Assembly (NCBI GenBank): GCA_963837005.1
Contig: CAWIMC010000001.1
Coordinates: 620,001-684,000 of the forward strand
Direction of reading: 5' to 3'
Origin: CALDTK01 sp963837005
Lineage (GTDB): Bacteria; Bacteroidota; Bacteroidia; Chitinophagales; Saprospiraceae
DNA length: 64,000 nucleotides
Shown here: positions 6,968 through 16,135 of the stretch, in pieces
How the letters are laid out: each line of letters opens with the position of its first letter
How positions within the stretch are numbered: position 1 is the stretch's first letter
Made by a program: the position numbers and the translations under genes
Notes under the pieces: generated by a model
What the model was told of the DNA's origin: nothing
What the model saw: the letters and a program-made list of their open reading frames with translations, nothing else
Database searches by the model: none

Positions 6968-7306
6968 ATGGCCGATTATCTCTCCCTGCGCACCGCCGCA
7001 GACCTCGAGGCTCTGCTCGAATCCTCCAACACCGAGCGCGTTGCCATCCTCAAACATTCGACTACCTGTCCGGTAAGCTCACTGGCCAAGGCACGTATCG
7101 ATCGTGCGCTCCGCAGCGATGACCTCAAGCTGTCGATATATCTGTTGGACCTGTTGCGCTACCGGAGCCTTTCGAATCTCGTCGCCGAGCAGCTTGGCGT
7201 TCGTCACGAAAGTCCGCAACTCATCGTCGTCGAGGGTGGACGCGCCGTCCAGTCGGCCAGCCATCTAGCCATCGATCCTGCGGCTATCGTCCCCGCCACC
7301 ACCTAG
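6968..7306 (+). CDS. ytxJ: Bacillithiol-system redox protein YtxJ/BrxC-like
   Basis: Predicted thioredoxin-fold monothiol protein that removes bacillithiol mixed disulfides. The active-site stretch LKHSTTCPVSSLAKARIDRA (residues 28-47) matches the family's KHSTxCPxS motif, and the C-terminal SPQLIVVEGGRAVQSASH gives the cis-Pro loop and final strand. Length (112) is normal. It follows the 45-residue lipoprotein and precedes mnmD by 3 nt, suggesting one transcript. Its presence implies that the organism uses bacillithiol. Confidence 0.85.
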   Translation: MADYLSLRTAADLEALLESSNTERVAILKHSTTCPVSSLAKARIDRALRSDDLKLSIYLLDLLRYRSLSNLVAEQLGVRHESPQLIVVEGGRAVQSASHLAIDPAAIVPATT

Positions 7307-7309
7307 TCT

Positions 7310-7996
7310 GTGACTGATGGCGTCCGAGTCATTTGTACCGACGACGGATCGGCAAGTGTTTTTGCAGAGCGTTTTGGCGCAAGCTATCACAGTACACACG
7401 GCGCCCTCCAGGAGACGCAGCACGTCTTTGTCGAGGCGGGCTTGGCACACCGAAGTCGTGGCACACGGGCACTCAGCATCCTCGACGTCGGCTACGGTAC
7501 GGGGCTCAACTTTATTTGTAGTGCGGCTTTCGCCAAAACTCACGGCGTGCATGTCGACTATGTAGGTGTAGAGACGTATCCATTAGCTGCTCCCCTACTC
7601 GCCGAACTCCGCTACGCCGACTTGGTCCCACCAAACGGCACGCCCGAACAATGGCGTGAGCTCGTCCACCGTACGCATGCTGCGCCGTGGGGTAGCCGTG
7701 TGGTAATCGACGACAACGTGCGACTACACAAGGTCGATACAGCCCTTACACGTCTGGCGACTCCACCGACATTCGACCTTGTATACTTCGACGCCTTCTC
7801 GCCCGAGATCCAGCCAGAACTTTGGACGCCAGACACCTTTGCCATCGTAGGGGCGGCCATGAGATCTGGGGGCAGTCTGGTCACGTATTGTGCCAAGGGG
7901 CAGGTCCGTCGAGACCTACAGTCGTTAGGGTTCACCGTCGAGCGCCTACCGGGCCCTCCCGGCAAACGAGAAATGCTCCGCGCCACTAAAGGCTAA
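7310..7996 (+). CDS. mnmD: tRNA 5-methylaminomethyl-2-thiouridine methyltransferase MnmD
   Basis: Stand-alone MnmD domain that methylates the wobble uridine (nm5U34 to mnm5U34) of certain tRNAs. The SAM motif ILDVGYGTGLNFI, DYVGVETYPL (acidic strand end), and FDLVYFDAFSPEIQPELWTPDTF are diagnostic; the C-terminus LQSLGFTVERLPGPPGKREMLRA is typical. A GTG start at 7310 gives 228 residues. Unlike enterobacterial MnmC it lacks the fused oxidoreductase domain, which is usual in Bacteroidota. Confidence 0.9.
   Translation: MTDGVRVICTDDGSASVFAERFGASYHSTHGALQETQHVFVEAGLAHRSRGTRALSILDVGYGTGLNFICSAAFAKTHGVHVDYVGVETYPLAAPLLAELRYADLVPPNGTPEQWRELVHRTHAAPWGSRVVIDDNVRLHKVDTALTRLATPPTFDLVYFDAFSPEIQPELWTPDTFAIVGAAMRSGGSLVTYCAKGQVRRDLQSLGFTVERLPGPPGKREMLRATKG
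7525..7539 (-). repeat. GNRA-hairpin repeat
   Basis: Stem GGC/GCC, loop GAAA. Inside mnmD, antisense (gene reads AFAKT). A weaker sense copy, stem GGC/GCT with loop GCAA, lies at 7371-7385 in the same gene. Confidence 0.8.
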
Positions 7997-8078
7997 GCTC
8001 GTGGCGGGCAACTCCTAAATCTGCACATCTTTACGCCGACCGGTCTACGTTGGACTGGCTCGAAAAGCTCGAACGAAG

Positions 8079-9383
8079 ATGCGGCTCGCCCTCCACTGGC
8101 AGATACTTATCGGCATGCTCCTCGGGATTCTCTTCGGTATCATTGCCGGGGTACTTGGCTGGGAAGGCTTCGTCGAGGATTGGATTGCGCCGTTTGGGAC
8201 AATGTTTATCAATGCCCTCAAGCTTATCGCGGTGCCGCTGGTCGTCGCCTCGCTGATCAAGGGCGTTAGTGACCTGCGCGACATCTCCAGCCTGTCGGCG
8301 ATGGGCGGACGCACGATCGGCATGTATGTAATGAGTACAGTGATCGCGGTGACAATCGGGCTCGTAGTCGTAAACACTTTTGCTCCCGGCAAGCTCATAG
8401 GTCCCGAGACTCGTGAGGCGCTCGTGTCGAAGTATGCCGACCAGACCGCTAGCCGGCAGGCGGCAGCCAATACGCAACAAAACCAAGGGCCGCTGCAGCC
8501 GCTGGTAGACATCGTGCCCGAAAACTTTGCCGCCGCCGCCTCAGACAATGGCTCGATGCTTCAGGTCATCTTCTTCGCCCTCTTTTTCGGGGTGGCCATG
8601 ATTCTTATCGACCCAGTGCAGAGCGCCCCTGTCAAAGCGTTCTTCGACGGAGCCAACGAGGTCGTGCTCAAGCTCGTAGACCTCATCATGCTCACGGCCC
8701 CGGTCGCGGTGTTTGCGCTGCTGGCCTCCCTAGTCGCTGGCCTCAACGATCCTGATGTCTTGTACGCCCTGCTGGGGTACGCAGGCTGTGTGTTGCTTGG
8801 ACTCTCGGTGCTCGTTTTTGGTTTGTATCCACTGGTTTGCAAGTTCGCAACCGGGGTTGGCTATCGCCAGTTCTTCAATGGCATGGGTCCCGCGCAACTG
8901 CTGGCCTTGAGCACGAGTTCCAGCGCCGCTACCCTACCCGTAACTATGGAGCGTGTCACCGAGCACATTGGCGTCAAAGAGGAGGTCGCCAGTTTCGTAC
9001 TGCCCATCGGTGCGACGATCAATATGGACGGGACGAGCCTTTACCAGGCGGTGGCCGCGGTTTTTATTGCACAGGCTTACGCGATGGACCTGAGCCTAGC
9101 GACGCAGCTCGGCATTGTCGTGACGGCTACCGCTGCAAGCATCGGAAGTGCAGCCGTGCCCGGAGCAGGGATGGTGATGCTGGTCATCGTGCTAGAGCAA
9201 GCTGGCATCCCCGCCGCAGGCCTGGGCCTCATCGTCGCTATCGATCGGCCGCTAGACATGTGTCGAACGGTCGCAAACGTGTCCGGTGATGCTACCGTGG
9301 CCACGATAATCGCGAAGACACTCGGCAAACTCGGCGTCCCGGTCCGTAAAGACTGGGACGACAACCTCGCGGAGGTACTGTAG
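8079..9383 (+). CDS. Dicarboxylate/amino acid:cation symporter (DAACS family)
   Basis: Inner-membrane Na+ or H+ coupled symporter for acidic amino acids or C4-dicarboxylates (GltP/DctA type), 434 residues. Signatures are the re-entrant loop serine-rich motif ALSTSSSAATLPVTMERV and the TM7 motif LPIGATINMDGTSLYQAVAAVFIAQ, plus AAVPGAGMVMLVIVLEQAGIP. The N-terminus WQILIGMLLGILFGIIAG is TM1, and an extra polar loop (RQAAANTQQNQGPLQPL) sits after TM3. Substrate cannot be read from the sequence. It is a probable monocistronic unit. Confidence 0.92.
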   Translation: MRLALHWQILIGMLLGILFGIIAGVLGWEGFVEDWIAPFGTMFINALKLIAVPLVVASLIKGVSDLRDISSLSAMGGRTIGMYVMSTVIAVTIGLVVVNTFAPGKLIGPETREALVSKYADQTASRQAAANTQQNQGPLQPLVDIVPENFAAAASDNGSMLQVIFFALFFGVAMILIDPVQSAPVKAFFDGANEVVLKLVDLIMLTAPVAVFALLASLVAGLNDPDVLYALLGYAGCVLLGLSVLVFGLYPLVCKFATGVGYRQFFNGMGPAQLLALSTSSSAATLPVTMERVTEHIGVKEEVASFVLPIGATINMDGTSLYQAVAAVFIAQAYAMDLSLATQLGIVVTATAASIGSAAVPGAGMVMLVIVLEQAGIPAAGLGLIVAIDRPLDMCRTVANVSGDATVATIIAKTLGKLGVPVRKDWDDNLAEVL

Positions 9384-9484
9384 TCCCACATGCAAGCGAG
9401 CACGACGAGCGGGCAGCTAGCCTCGAGCCATTTCGATACTCCCCGACGAAACGTCCGATTGCCAGGCCACGTAGACCTAGCCCT

Positions 9485-10030
9485 ATGAATGAATCTCTCG
9501 ACTCCGGACTGCCCTTAGGTATTGGCTCACGTGTCGTGCACCCAGCTTTTGGGCAGGGTGTGGTCATCCGCGTTCACCAGATGGCGTACGAGGTGTGCTT
9601 CGTAAGTTTTGGCGTCAAGCCCGTCGGCAAGAACTACCGCGAGTGGAAGATCATCGAAGTCGTAGAGGCCGGTGGTGATCTGAGCTTCAGTGACGCCGAG
9701 CGTAGCTTGCTGCGTATCCTCAAGGCTTACAACGCCGTCGAGACGAAGGTCGAACTCGGTGGCAAGTGGCACAAAGGCACGCTCATCTTAAAACCCGGTG
9801 AAGCTGGCATGGCTGCCAAAGAGATACCGATCGAAGATTTCTTCCATAAAATCGTCATGGTCCGCGACAAGCTCCGCGTCATGGAGCAGCGCATCAATGC
9901 CAGCGGGCTCTCCGACGAAGAAAAAGTGAATTTGCAGCAGTACCTAACCAGCATTTATGGCTCCCTCACGAGCTTCAACGTTTTATTTGCCGACAAGTCC
10001 GACAACTTCGTCGGAAGTTCGTCGCGTTAA
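9485..10030 (+). CDS. Conserved hypothetical protein with Tudor/SH3-like N-terminus
   Basis: A 181-residue cytoplasmic protein. The N-terminal GIGSRVVHPAFGQGVVIRV resembles the small Tudor-like domain at the C-terminus of UvrD/PcrA helicases (VxHxxFGxGxV). Residues 60-130 are charged and mixed alpha/beta (YREWKIIEVVEAGGD, KWHKGTLILKPG), and the end is helical (LRVMEQRINASGLSDEEKVNLQQYL). No catalytic motif is visible. A nucleic-acid or RNA-polymerase contact is conceivable by analogy only. It lies between a symporter and a TlpA-like gene without overlap. Confidence 0.6.
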   Translation: MNESLDSGLPLGIGSRVVHPAFGQGVVIRVHQMAYEVCFVSFGVKPVGKNYREWKIIEVVEAGGDLSFSDAERSLLRILKAYNAVETKVELGGKWHKGTLILKPGEAGMAAKEIPIEDFFHKIVMVRDKLRVMEQRINASGLSDEEKVNLQQYLTSIYGSLTSFNVLFADKSDNFVGSSSR

Positions 10031-10081
10031 TAAGCAACCGCGAGCGGCCGCGCGACGAGCGGTTAGTTTGCGGTGAATCCT

Positions 10082-11416
10082 ATGGTGCGACACTTGACCC
10101 CCTTTTTCATGCTTTGCTGCGCATGCTACCTTCTTGGCAGCTGTATCGTGGTAGAGCCGACGTTCGACAAACTGCCCGCAGGCGTGTACCGCAGCGTCTT
10201 CTATCTCGACGGTCGGCTCTCCGAGCGCCGCGAGCCCGATAAGATTGCTGCCAACTTCAATCTCGAGTCCGTCCCCCAGGCCGAACTGCCCGTCCGCATG
10301 GAGGTCGCCTACCGGGCGGATAGCTCTCTCCGAGTCACCTTCGTCAATGGCGAGGAGCGCGTCGAAGCGAGCAAGGTAGAATTCGAGCGTTTGATCACCT
10401 CCGCCCGCGACAGCGTCACTATCCACTTTCCGCTCAACGACTCCTACATCACGGGGTACCATGAGGCGGGGACGATCGAGGGAAACTATGTGGACGAGTC
10501 CCTCGGCCGCGGCTACCGCATCCCCTTTGCGGCCTTCTACGGCATCGACTACCGATTTACCGACCTCCAGAAAGTTACCCCCACCAACCTCAGCGGGCGT
10601 TGGGCTACCTCTTTCAGCATCGAAGACTCCGCCGCCACCTACCCCGCCGTGGCTGAGTTCGTACAAGAAGGAAACCGGCTCCGGGGTACCTTTCTCACCA
10701 CGACCGGCGACTACCGCTATTTGGACGGCACCGTCCAGGGAGATCGGTTCTACCTCAGCACTTTCGACGGCGGACACGTCTTTCTCTTTGCTGGCAAGAT
10801 TCAACCGGACTCTACGCTGCTCGGTATCTTTCGCAGCGGCAATCATTACCAGACGATCTGGTCCGCGCGACGCGACGCGACGGCCGTTCTTCCCGACGCT
10901 ACCGAGGAGACAATCGTCACGCAGTCGAGCCCGATTGACCTCGGCTATTACGACGCCGAGCAAAAACGCAATCTCCGACTGTCGGAGGTGCCTGCGGTGC
11001 CAGGCCAGTATCAACTGCTCACGCTGATGGGCAGCTGGTGCCCCAATTGCCGCGACGAGGCCGTTTTCTTGGACAGCTTTCGCCAAAACACTCTTTATGC
11101 CAATCGCCTCTCGGTGACGGGCTTTGCGTTTGAGCGATTCCGCGACACCGCTCGCGCCGTTGCTGCCGTGGACCGGTTTCGACAGAACCTCGGCATTGGA
11201 TTCCCCATTCACGTATCCGGTTTTGCCGATAAGGCTGAAGCCACCGCGCAACTGGGTTTCGTCGAGGAACTCAAGAGCTTTCCCACTATACTCCTCCTCG
11301 ATCCAGAAAGGAGAGTTATCTACACGCATACCGGATTCACGGGCCCGGCAACGGCTGAGTACGGGGCTTTCGCCAAAACCTTTACTGCCGCGATCGACAA
11401 ACTACTGGCGCCATGA
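10082..11416 (+). CDS. TlpA-like thioredoxin-domain lipoprotein
   Basis: Predicted envelope-anchored thiol:disulfide oxidoreductase. The N-terminal signal sequence ends in the lipobox LLGSC (YLLGSCIVVEP). A C-terminal thioredoxin fold follows, with the redox motif LMGSWCPNCRDEAVFLDSF (WCPNC) and the cis-Pro region KSFPTILLLDPERRVIYTHTGF. The middle 250 residues hold a beta-rich part (SGRWATSFSIEDSAATYPAV) that I do not recognise. A GTG nine bases upstream (10073) is an alternative start next to a TTAGTTTG box. The stop overlaps the next start as ATGA, so it is coupled to the TIR-like/TPR/SDR protein. Confidence 0.85.
   Translation: MVRHLTPFFMLCCACYLLGSCIVVEPTFDKLPAGVYRSVFYLDGRLSERREPDKIAANFNLESVPQAELPVRMEVAYRADSSLRVTFVNGEERVEASKVEFERLITSARDSVTIHFPLNDSYITGYHEAGTIEGNYVDESLGRGYRIPFAAFYGIDYRFTDLQKVTPTNLSGRWATSFSIEDSAATYPAVAEFVQEGNRLRGTFLTTTGDYRYLDGTVQGDRFYLSTFDGGHVFLFAGKIQPDSTLLGIFRSGNHYQTIWSARRDATAVLPDATEETIVTQSSPIDLGYYDAEQKRNLRLSEVPAVPGQYQLLTLMGSWCPNCRDEAVFLDSFRQNTLYANRLSVTGFAFERFRDTARAVAAVDRFRQNLGIGFPIHVSGFADKAEATAQLGFVEELKSFPTILLLDPERRVIYTHTGFTGPATAEYGAFAKTFTAAIDKLLAP
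11365..11379 (-). repeat. GNRA-hairpin repeat
   Basis: Stem GGC/GCC, loop GAAA. Antisense in the TlpA-like gene (gene reads AFAKT). Two relaxed copies lie in the same gene: 11075-11089 (minus strand, GGC/GCT stem) and 11220-11235 (plus strand, GCC/GGC stem, GATAA pentaloop). Confidence 0.8.
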
Positions 11417-14400
11417 GCACGATAACGCTAGCCTATCACGACAGTGCTGAGGGCGAGGCCACGCGCCTCGAAACCCGACTGCGCGAACTGCACTACGATG
11501 TAGAGCGCCTGATCTGCTCTGCCGGGGAGGCTCCGCTCGGAGACCGACTGCTTCGTGTGGATGGCCCGCTGCTGCTCTTGGTAAACGATCCATTCCTTCA
11601 TGGCGCCCAGTGCCAGATCGGAATGCTGGATGCCTACCGGACGCTAGACCAGCGGCCCCACTTCCACCCTGTACTCGCGAGTTCGACCCGTACGGGCCCC
11701 GGGGGCGTCGAGGTGCGACTGCTCACCACCCTTGCCAGGGTGAGCGACGTGATCCGCTACATGAACTTTTGGCAGAACGCCTACCTGACGCGTCGCCGGG
11801 ACGCCGCGAACGACCCGTCTCTCCCCGCTCGCGAGGAGTTGATCAGTTTTAGGCGCATTAGTCAGGAAATCGGAGAGGTCCTGAGGCTTATTCGTTCACG
11901 TAAACCAACGGATGTCCCCTCGCTCGTAAAGGCCAATGAGTCGGTCGTACGCGAGCTCTTTGGACCGGCAGATCACTCGTACGAAATTCCTGAATTCCAA
12001 GCAGCTACAGGAGATAGCGACAGCGTTTTGGAACCCGAGGGGTTAGCTACCGGCGACGAGGCGGGACCAACAATCGCGGTAGCCTCGAGGCGCAATGACG
12101 ATATAGCTTCAGACTTCACCGAGACGCGAGAACCCATCATCCCCAGTACCGGCGAAGAGACACAAGCGGCGCACGGTGCAGTCATAAGCGAAGCAGACAT
12201 AAGCGAAGAAGTAGCACCAAGCAGCAACGGAGACATGGTGGCGGGTACCGAAGCCGAAGGTATATCTGATACGCAAGTGTCCCATAAAGTCCTAAGCACG
12301 ACGGTAGTTGCGGCGGGCAGTCCCCAGGCCAATACGCCTGGTGTCTCTGAGGTTGACATAGCTGATCAAGTCGTGCAGCCCATCATCGATGAAGAGCAGT
12401 CACAAACGGGCGCTGAGGCCACAACGGAAGGCGTAAAGCCAGCCAATGAAACGCTCGAAGATGCCAATGAGCGTAGGGAAGAAGCTTCTGCGCAGACCGC
12501 GCCGCTTCCCGCAATCGTCGAATCGCGCATTGCGCCGAGCCTCGACGGCAACGAACCGGCTGCGACTTCGAATTTTACCTCCACCGTCTCGGACAAACTG
12601 AATGTAGGATTGACCGAGGGTGACGGTGAGAATGATATCAATACGGCCGCGGAGGACTCGACCGAGCCAGATGATAGAGAAATCCAGGATAATCATACGC
12701 TTCCAGACGCGGTAAATCCAGTCGTCAGCGATGAAGCTCAACAGAGCGGCGAGCGTGAGTCCACAATATCGTTGGATGTAGATGCTGCGGCCTCTCAGGT
12801 AGAAGCGCCCAAAACTGAAACGCTACAAACTGATCATCAGAAGGATAGCAGCTCGGGTACTGCCGCCGCGAAGAGTAGCTCAACCCACTCGGACAAAGTG
12901 ACGCACCCTGAAGCTGTAGACTTCTCAACCGCAGACATGCCACAGGCCAAGAAGGAGGAAGCGAGCGGCGACCGCTCGGATACGGGTGCCGAGAGCCCGC
13001 CGGCTAGGGGAGAGGATACACGCGCCGCAACGCATCAGGACTTAGCGCCTGAGGTCGACTCCGCCGACGAACCGTCCATTGAAGAACTTGCAGCCTTAGC
13101 CAGCGCCGCACAGACGCTCACGCAGACCCGCAACCTCCAGACGGTCCTCATGCACCGCGACAATGGCGAGACCCAGCAGGCGCTCGCCTTTGCGCGAGCG
13201 TGCCTGGCCGCCGATCCCGAGGACTACCGGATGCGCTACACCTTAGCGGTAGGTCTACTCCAAGAAGCAGAAGAGGACGACAGCTACCTCGACGAGGCCG
13301 CGGTAGTCATGAGCGAGCTGTTTGACTCACCACTCGCGGCACAGGCCCACCTCTGCCTCGGGCAGATCGGTATGCAGGTTCGCGACTTCGGGTCGGCGCG
13401 TCGCCATTTCCGGAAAGCCTACAAGCTCAACCGCCGCGTAGATCCTGAACTCGCCTACCGAATTGGGGCGCTCTTACAGGACGAGTTCGAGCAGCCGCGA
13501 AAGGCCGCTCGCTACTTGCGGATCGCGGCGCGTCGATCGCGCAAAAATCTGGCCGATGCGCAGTATCGCCTTGGATTGATCGAACGGGATGCCGGCAAGC
13601 TGCGCCGCGCCACGCGGCACCTCAAGCTCGCCTTAAGCTACGAGGACGATCACCCCTTCGCAGCGTACGAACTCGCCGTCGCCTACCTCACTCGGGAGCG
13701 TCCCTTGCGGGCACTTACCTACTTTAACCAAGCTACCCGCGCGAACCCCGAGCTAGACACAGAGCTGAACCGACAGGCCTTCACTCCGGTGGACGCCGAC
13801 GGTGAGCCTACGCGGCTGCCAGAAACAATTACCGATAAGTTCTTTGGCTTCGTTCGCGAAAAGGATGGGCGGGAGCGGGATTCACCAAGTGTTCAGGCAA
13901 GGGAGGACGCCCAGGCGGCCATCCCGCGCACAAATGATCGAACCGCGGGTCAATCCTTGTCACGCGAAGCTCCGCAGCGGTCATCCGCGGATTTCGAGAG
14001 GCGGCTTTCGGCAAGTGTAAAAGCGCGCACACTGGTCGTCATGATTACGGGCGCGAGTTCTGGGATTGGGGCGGCTACGGCGCGTCGCTTTGCCGCGGCA
14101 GGTCATCGACTCATCCTCACGGGGCGCAGGGTCGATAAGCTCCGGAGCCTTTCGGACGAACTCAAAAACGAGCACCAGACCCAGGTGCGGCTACTGAGCT
14201 ACGACGTCGCCGACTTCCAGACGAGCGCCCGCTTCGTCGAACAGTTAGATCCAGACTGGTCGAGCGTAGACGTTTTGATCAACAACGCGGGCAAGGCGCT
14301 CGGCTTGAAGCCTGTACACGAGGCAACGCTCGAGGAGATCGACGGTATGCTGGATACTAACGTGAAAGGCCTTCTTTACTCCATCCGCCTCATCGCACCA

Positions 14401-14796
14401 GGGATGGTCAAGCGTGGACGAGGGCACATCATCAATGTGTGCAGCACCGCTGGCCACGAGGTATATGCCGGGGGGACGATTTACTGCGCAACCAAACATG
14501 CCGTGGACGCTATTACGCGAGGCACTCGTCTAGATCTGTTTCGTGAGGGAATCAGAGTAAGCCAGGTCTCGCCGGCGGCTGTCGAAGGCACGGAGTTTTC
14601 GGACGTTCGATTCGACGGCGATAAAGATCGCGCAGCACAGGTATACGAAGGGTTTCGTCCACTACACGCCGACGACGTAGCAGAAGGCATCTACCAAATT
14701 GCAACCGCGCCGCCTCACGTCAACGTGCAAGATGTCATCATGCTGTCCACGCAGCAGGGCAATTCGACGAGCGTAGATCGCAGTGGTCGCAGCTAA
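11413..14796 (+). CDS. TIR-like / TPR / short-chain dehydrogenase fusion protein
   Basis: A 1127-residue multidomain protein with no signal peptide. Residues 1-135 are TIR-like: strand TITLAYHD, helix ATRLETRLRELHYDV, strand-turn PLLLLVNDPFLHGAQCQIGM; the Glu expected three residues after the Cys is Gly, so NADase activity is doubtful. About 190-545 is a long acidic, Ser/Thr-rich, low-complexity linker. About 555-785 carries TPR-like helices (AQAHLCLGQIGMQVRDFGSA, AQYRLGLIERDAGKLRRA, PFAAYELAVAYLTRERPL). From about 870 a complete SDR domain follows: GASSGIG cofactor motif, NNAG, and active-site YCATK. It is translationally coupled to the preceding TlpA-like gene (ATGA overlap). The combination suggests a scaffold or signalling oxidoreductase; the function is unknown. 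Confidence 0.8.
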   Translation: MSTITLAYHDSAEGEATRLETRLRELHYDVERLICSAGEAPLGDRLLRVDGPLLLLVNDPFLHGAQCQIGMLDAYRTLDQRPHFHPVLASSTRTGPGGVEVRLLTTLARVSDVIRYMNFWQNAYLTRRRDAANDPSLPAREELISFRRISQEIGEVLRLIRSRKPTDVPSLVKANESVVRELFGPADHSYEIPEFQAATGDSDSVLEPEGLATGDEAGPTIAVASRRNDDIASDFTETREPIIPSTGEETQAAHGAVISEADISEEVAPSSNGDMVAGTEAEGISDTQVSHKVLSTTVVAAGSPQANTPGVSEVDIADQVVQPIIDEEQSQTGAEATTEGVKPANETLEDANERREEASAQTAPLPAIVESRIAPSLDGNEPAATSNFTSTVSDKLNVGLTEGDGENDINTAAEDSTEPDDREIQDNHTLPDAVNPVVSDEAQQSGERESTISLDVDAAASQVEAPKTETLQTDHQKDSSSGTAAAKSSSTHSDKVTHPEAVDFSTADMPQAKKEEASGDRSDTGAESPPARGEDTRAATHQDLAPEVDSADEPSIEELAALASAAQTLTQTRNLQTVLMHRDNGETQQALAFARACLAADPEDYRMRYTLAVGLLQEAEEDDSYLDEAAVVMSELFDSPLAAQAHLCLGQIGMQVRDFGSARRHFRKAYKLNRRVDPELAYRIGALLQDEFEQPRKAARYLRIAARRSRKNLADAQYRLGLIERDAGKLRRATRHLKLALSYEDDHPFAAYELAVAYLTRERPLRALTYFNQATRANPELDTELNRQAFTPVDADGEPTRLPETITDKFFGFVREKDGRERDSPSVQAREDAQAAIPRTNDRTAGQSLSREAPQRSSADFERRLSASVKARTLVVMITGASSGIGAATARRFAAAGHRLILTGRRVDKLRSLSDELKNEHQTQVRLLSYDVADFQTSARFVEQLDPDWSSVDVLINNAGKALGLKPVHEATLEEIDGMLDTNVKGLLYSIRLIAPGMVKRGRGHIINVCSTAGHEVYAGGTIYCATKHAVDAITRGTRLDLFREGIRVSQVSPAAVEGTEFSDVRFDGDKDRAAQVYEGFRPLHADDVAEGIYQIATAPPHVNVQDVIMLSTQQGNSTSVDRSGRS

Positions 14797-14801
14797 CTCG
14801 T

Positions 14802-15380
14802 TTAGCTCTTTTGGTCGAGCTTGAAGATCGACTTAAGGTGAGTCGCTTCGCTCGGTTCCATGCGTCCACTCAATATCAGGCGCAACTCTCGACGCCGTAG
14901 CGCTCCGTCATAGCGCTTCTGTTCTTCGCCGGTTAACGGAAGGACTTTCGGGATCGTGACTTTTTCGCGACTGGTCTTGTCGAGCGCTACGAACGTAAGA
15001 TAAGCATCGTTGCAAAGTCTCGCATTGTGCCCGCGGACATCAGCGCTAAACACCTCGACGAAGACTTCGACGCTCGAATTGAAGGCTCGGGTGACGCGAG
15101 ATTTGATGGTGATGACGTCGCCTACGGCGATGGGCTGCGTAAAAGAGACGTGGTCGACCGAGGCCGTCACGACATGACTTTCGCAGTGCTTGCCGGCGCA
15201 CACGGCGGCGGCGACATCCATCCAACGCAAAAGATTGCCCCCCATCAGATCCCCGAGCGGGTTGGTGTCGTTAGGCATAATCATCTCCGTCATGATCGTC
15301 TCAGAGGCGGAGACTTGTTTGGCGCGGGGCTCGCTCGTTTTTGGTGTAGATGAGCCAGACGTGGCGACGGATTTAATCAT
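14802..15380 (-). CDS. Acyl-CoA thioesterase (hotdog fold)
   Basis: Hotdog-fold thioesterase of the acyl-CoA hydrolase (YciA/ACOT) group. The core ETIMTEMIMPNDTNPLGDLMGGNLLRWMD holds the conserved P-x-x-x-N-P-x-G-x-x-x-G-G motif, and SVDHVSFTQPIAVGDVITIKSRV the second half of the fold. At 192 residues it has a polar N-terminal extension of about 28 residues and a C-terminal tail (KRYDGALRRRELRLILSGRM) seen in Bacteroidota members. It overlaps the lipB stop by 4 nt (ATGA), so both are on one minus-strand transcript. Substrate is unknown. Confidence 0.88.
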   Translation of the reverse strand: MIKSVATSGSSTPKTSEPRAKQVSASETIMTEMIMPNDTNPLGDLMGGNLLRWMDVAAAVCAGKHCESHVVTASVDHVSFTQPIAVGDVITIKSRVTRAFNSSVEVFVEVFSADVRGHNARLCNDAYLTFVALDKTSREKVTIPKVLPLTGEEQKRYDGALRRRELRLILSGRMEPSEATHLKSIFKLDQKS

Positions 15381-15451
15381 GGCACAAGGTTAAGCTTCAC
15401 GGCGGCGGAGTGCTCGGCTTGTGTGTACTCGTAGTCAAAGACGGCGGCCAA

Positions 15452-15466
15452 GTTTTGGCGTAAGCC
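15452..15466 (+). repeat. GNRA-hairpin repeat
   Basis: Stem GGC/GCC, loop GTAA. Inside lipB, antisense (gene reads GLRQNL). Confidence 0.75.
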
Positions 15467-15669
15467 CTCTTTGACTCGCACCATGTCGAGTTCTCGCCCC
15501 AACTCGACGGCGAGACTCGTGACTTCGTGGCTACCGCTCGCGATACCGCACGGCACGATGCCCCGAAAGTAGCTGAGGTCGGTGTTTACATTGAAGGCCA
15601 GTCCATGCAGGGTGACCCAGCGACTGATGTGCACGCCAATGGCGCAAATTTTCCGCCACGGCAGCCCCT

Positions 15670-15684
15670 GTTTTGGCGAAAGCC
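15670..15684 (+). repeat. GNRA-hairpin repeat
   Basis: Stem GGC/GCC, loop GAAA. Inside lipB, antisense (gene reads LSPKQG). Confidence 0.8.
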
Positions 15685-16135
15685 AGACTCCTGTGTAGCC
15701 CTCATAGCGTTCGGCGGCTAGCCCGTACTCAGCTAGCAAACAGATGACCGCCTCCTCGAGCGACCAGACGTACTTGCGAACATCATTGAAGAACCAGTCG
15801 AGATCGAAGATGGGATAGGCGACAATCTGCCCTGGGCCGTGATAGGTGATGTCGCCACCGCGATTAGATTTTGTGAAAAGTGACACCCCTGGCTGTCAAA
15901 GCAGCTTCGTCGAGCAGGAGATGTTCGAGCGAACCGCTCTTGCCGAGGGTATACACATGGTCGTGCTCGACGAAGTAAAGTTCGTGTACCGGCGCGACGG
16001 GGGCTTTGTCCCAACCGTGCGCCCGTTTGGTAGCAATAAGGTGCTTGTGGCGCTCGGTCTGGTAGGCCCAAGCCTCGGGGTACAGCATGTTACCGAGGTC
16101 CTCGAATGCGACGAGCTGCTTTAGTTGAGGGTACA

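Noticed and set aside
15864..15880. Programmed +1 frameshift in lipB
   Set aside because: No slippery codon or prfB-like signal is seen around ATCTAATCG and LipB is not known to use recoding; a lesion or sequencing indel is simpler.
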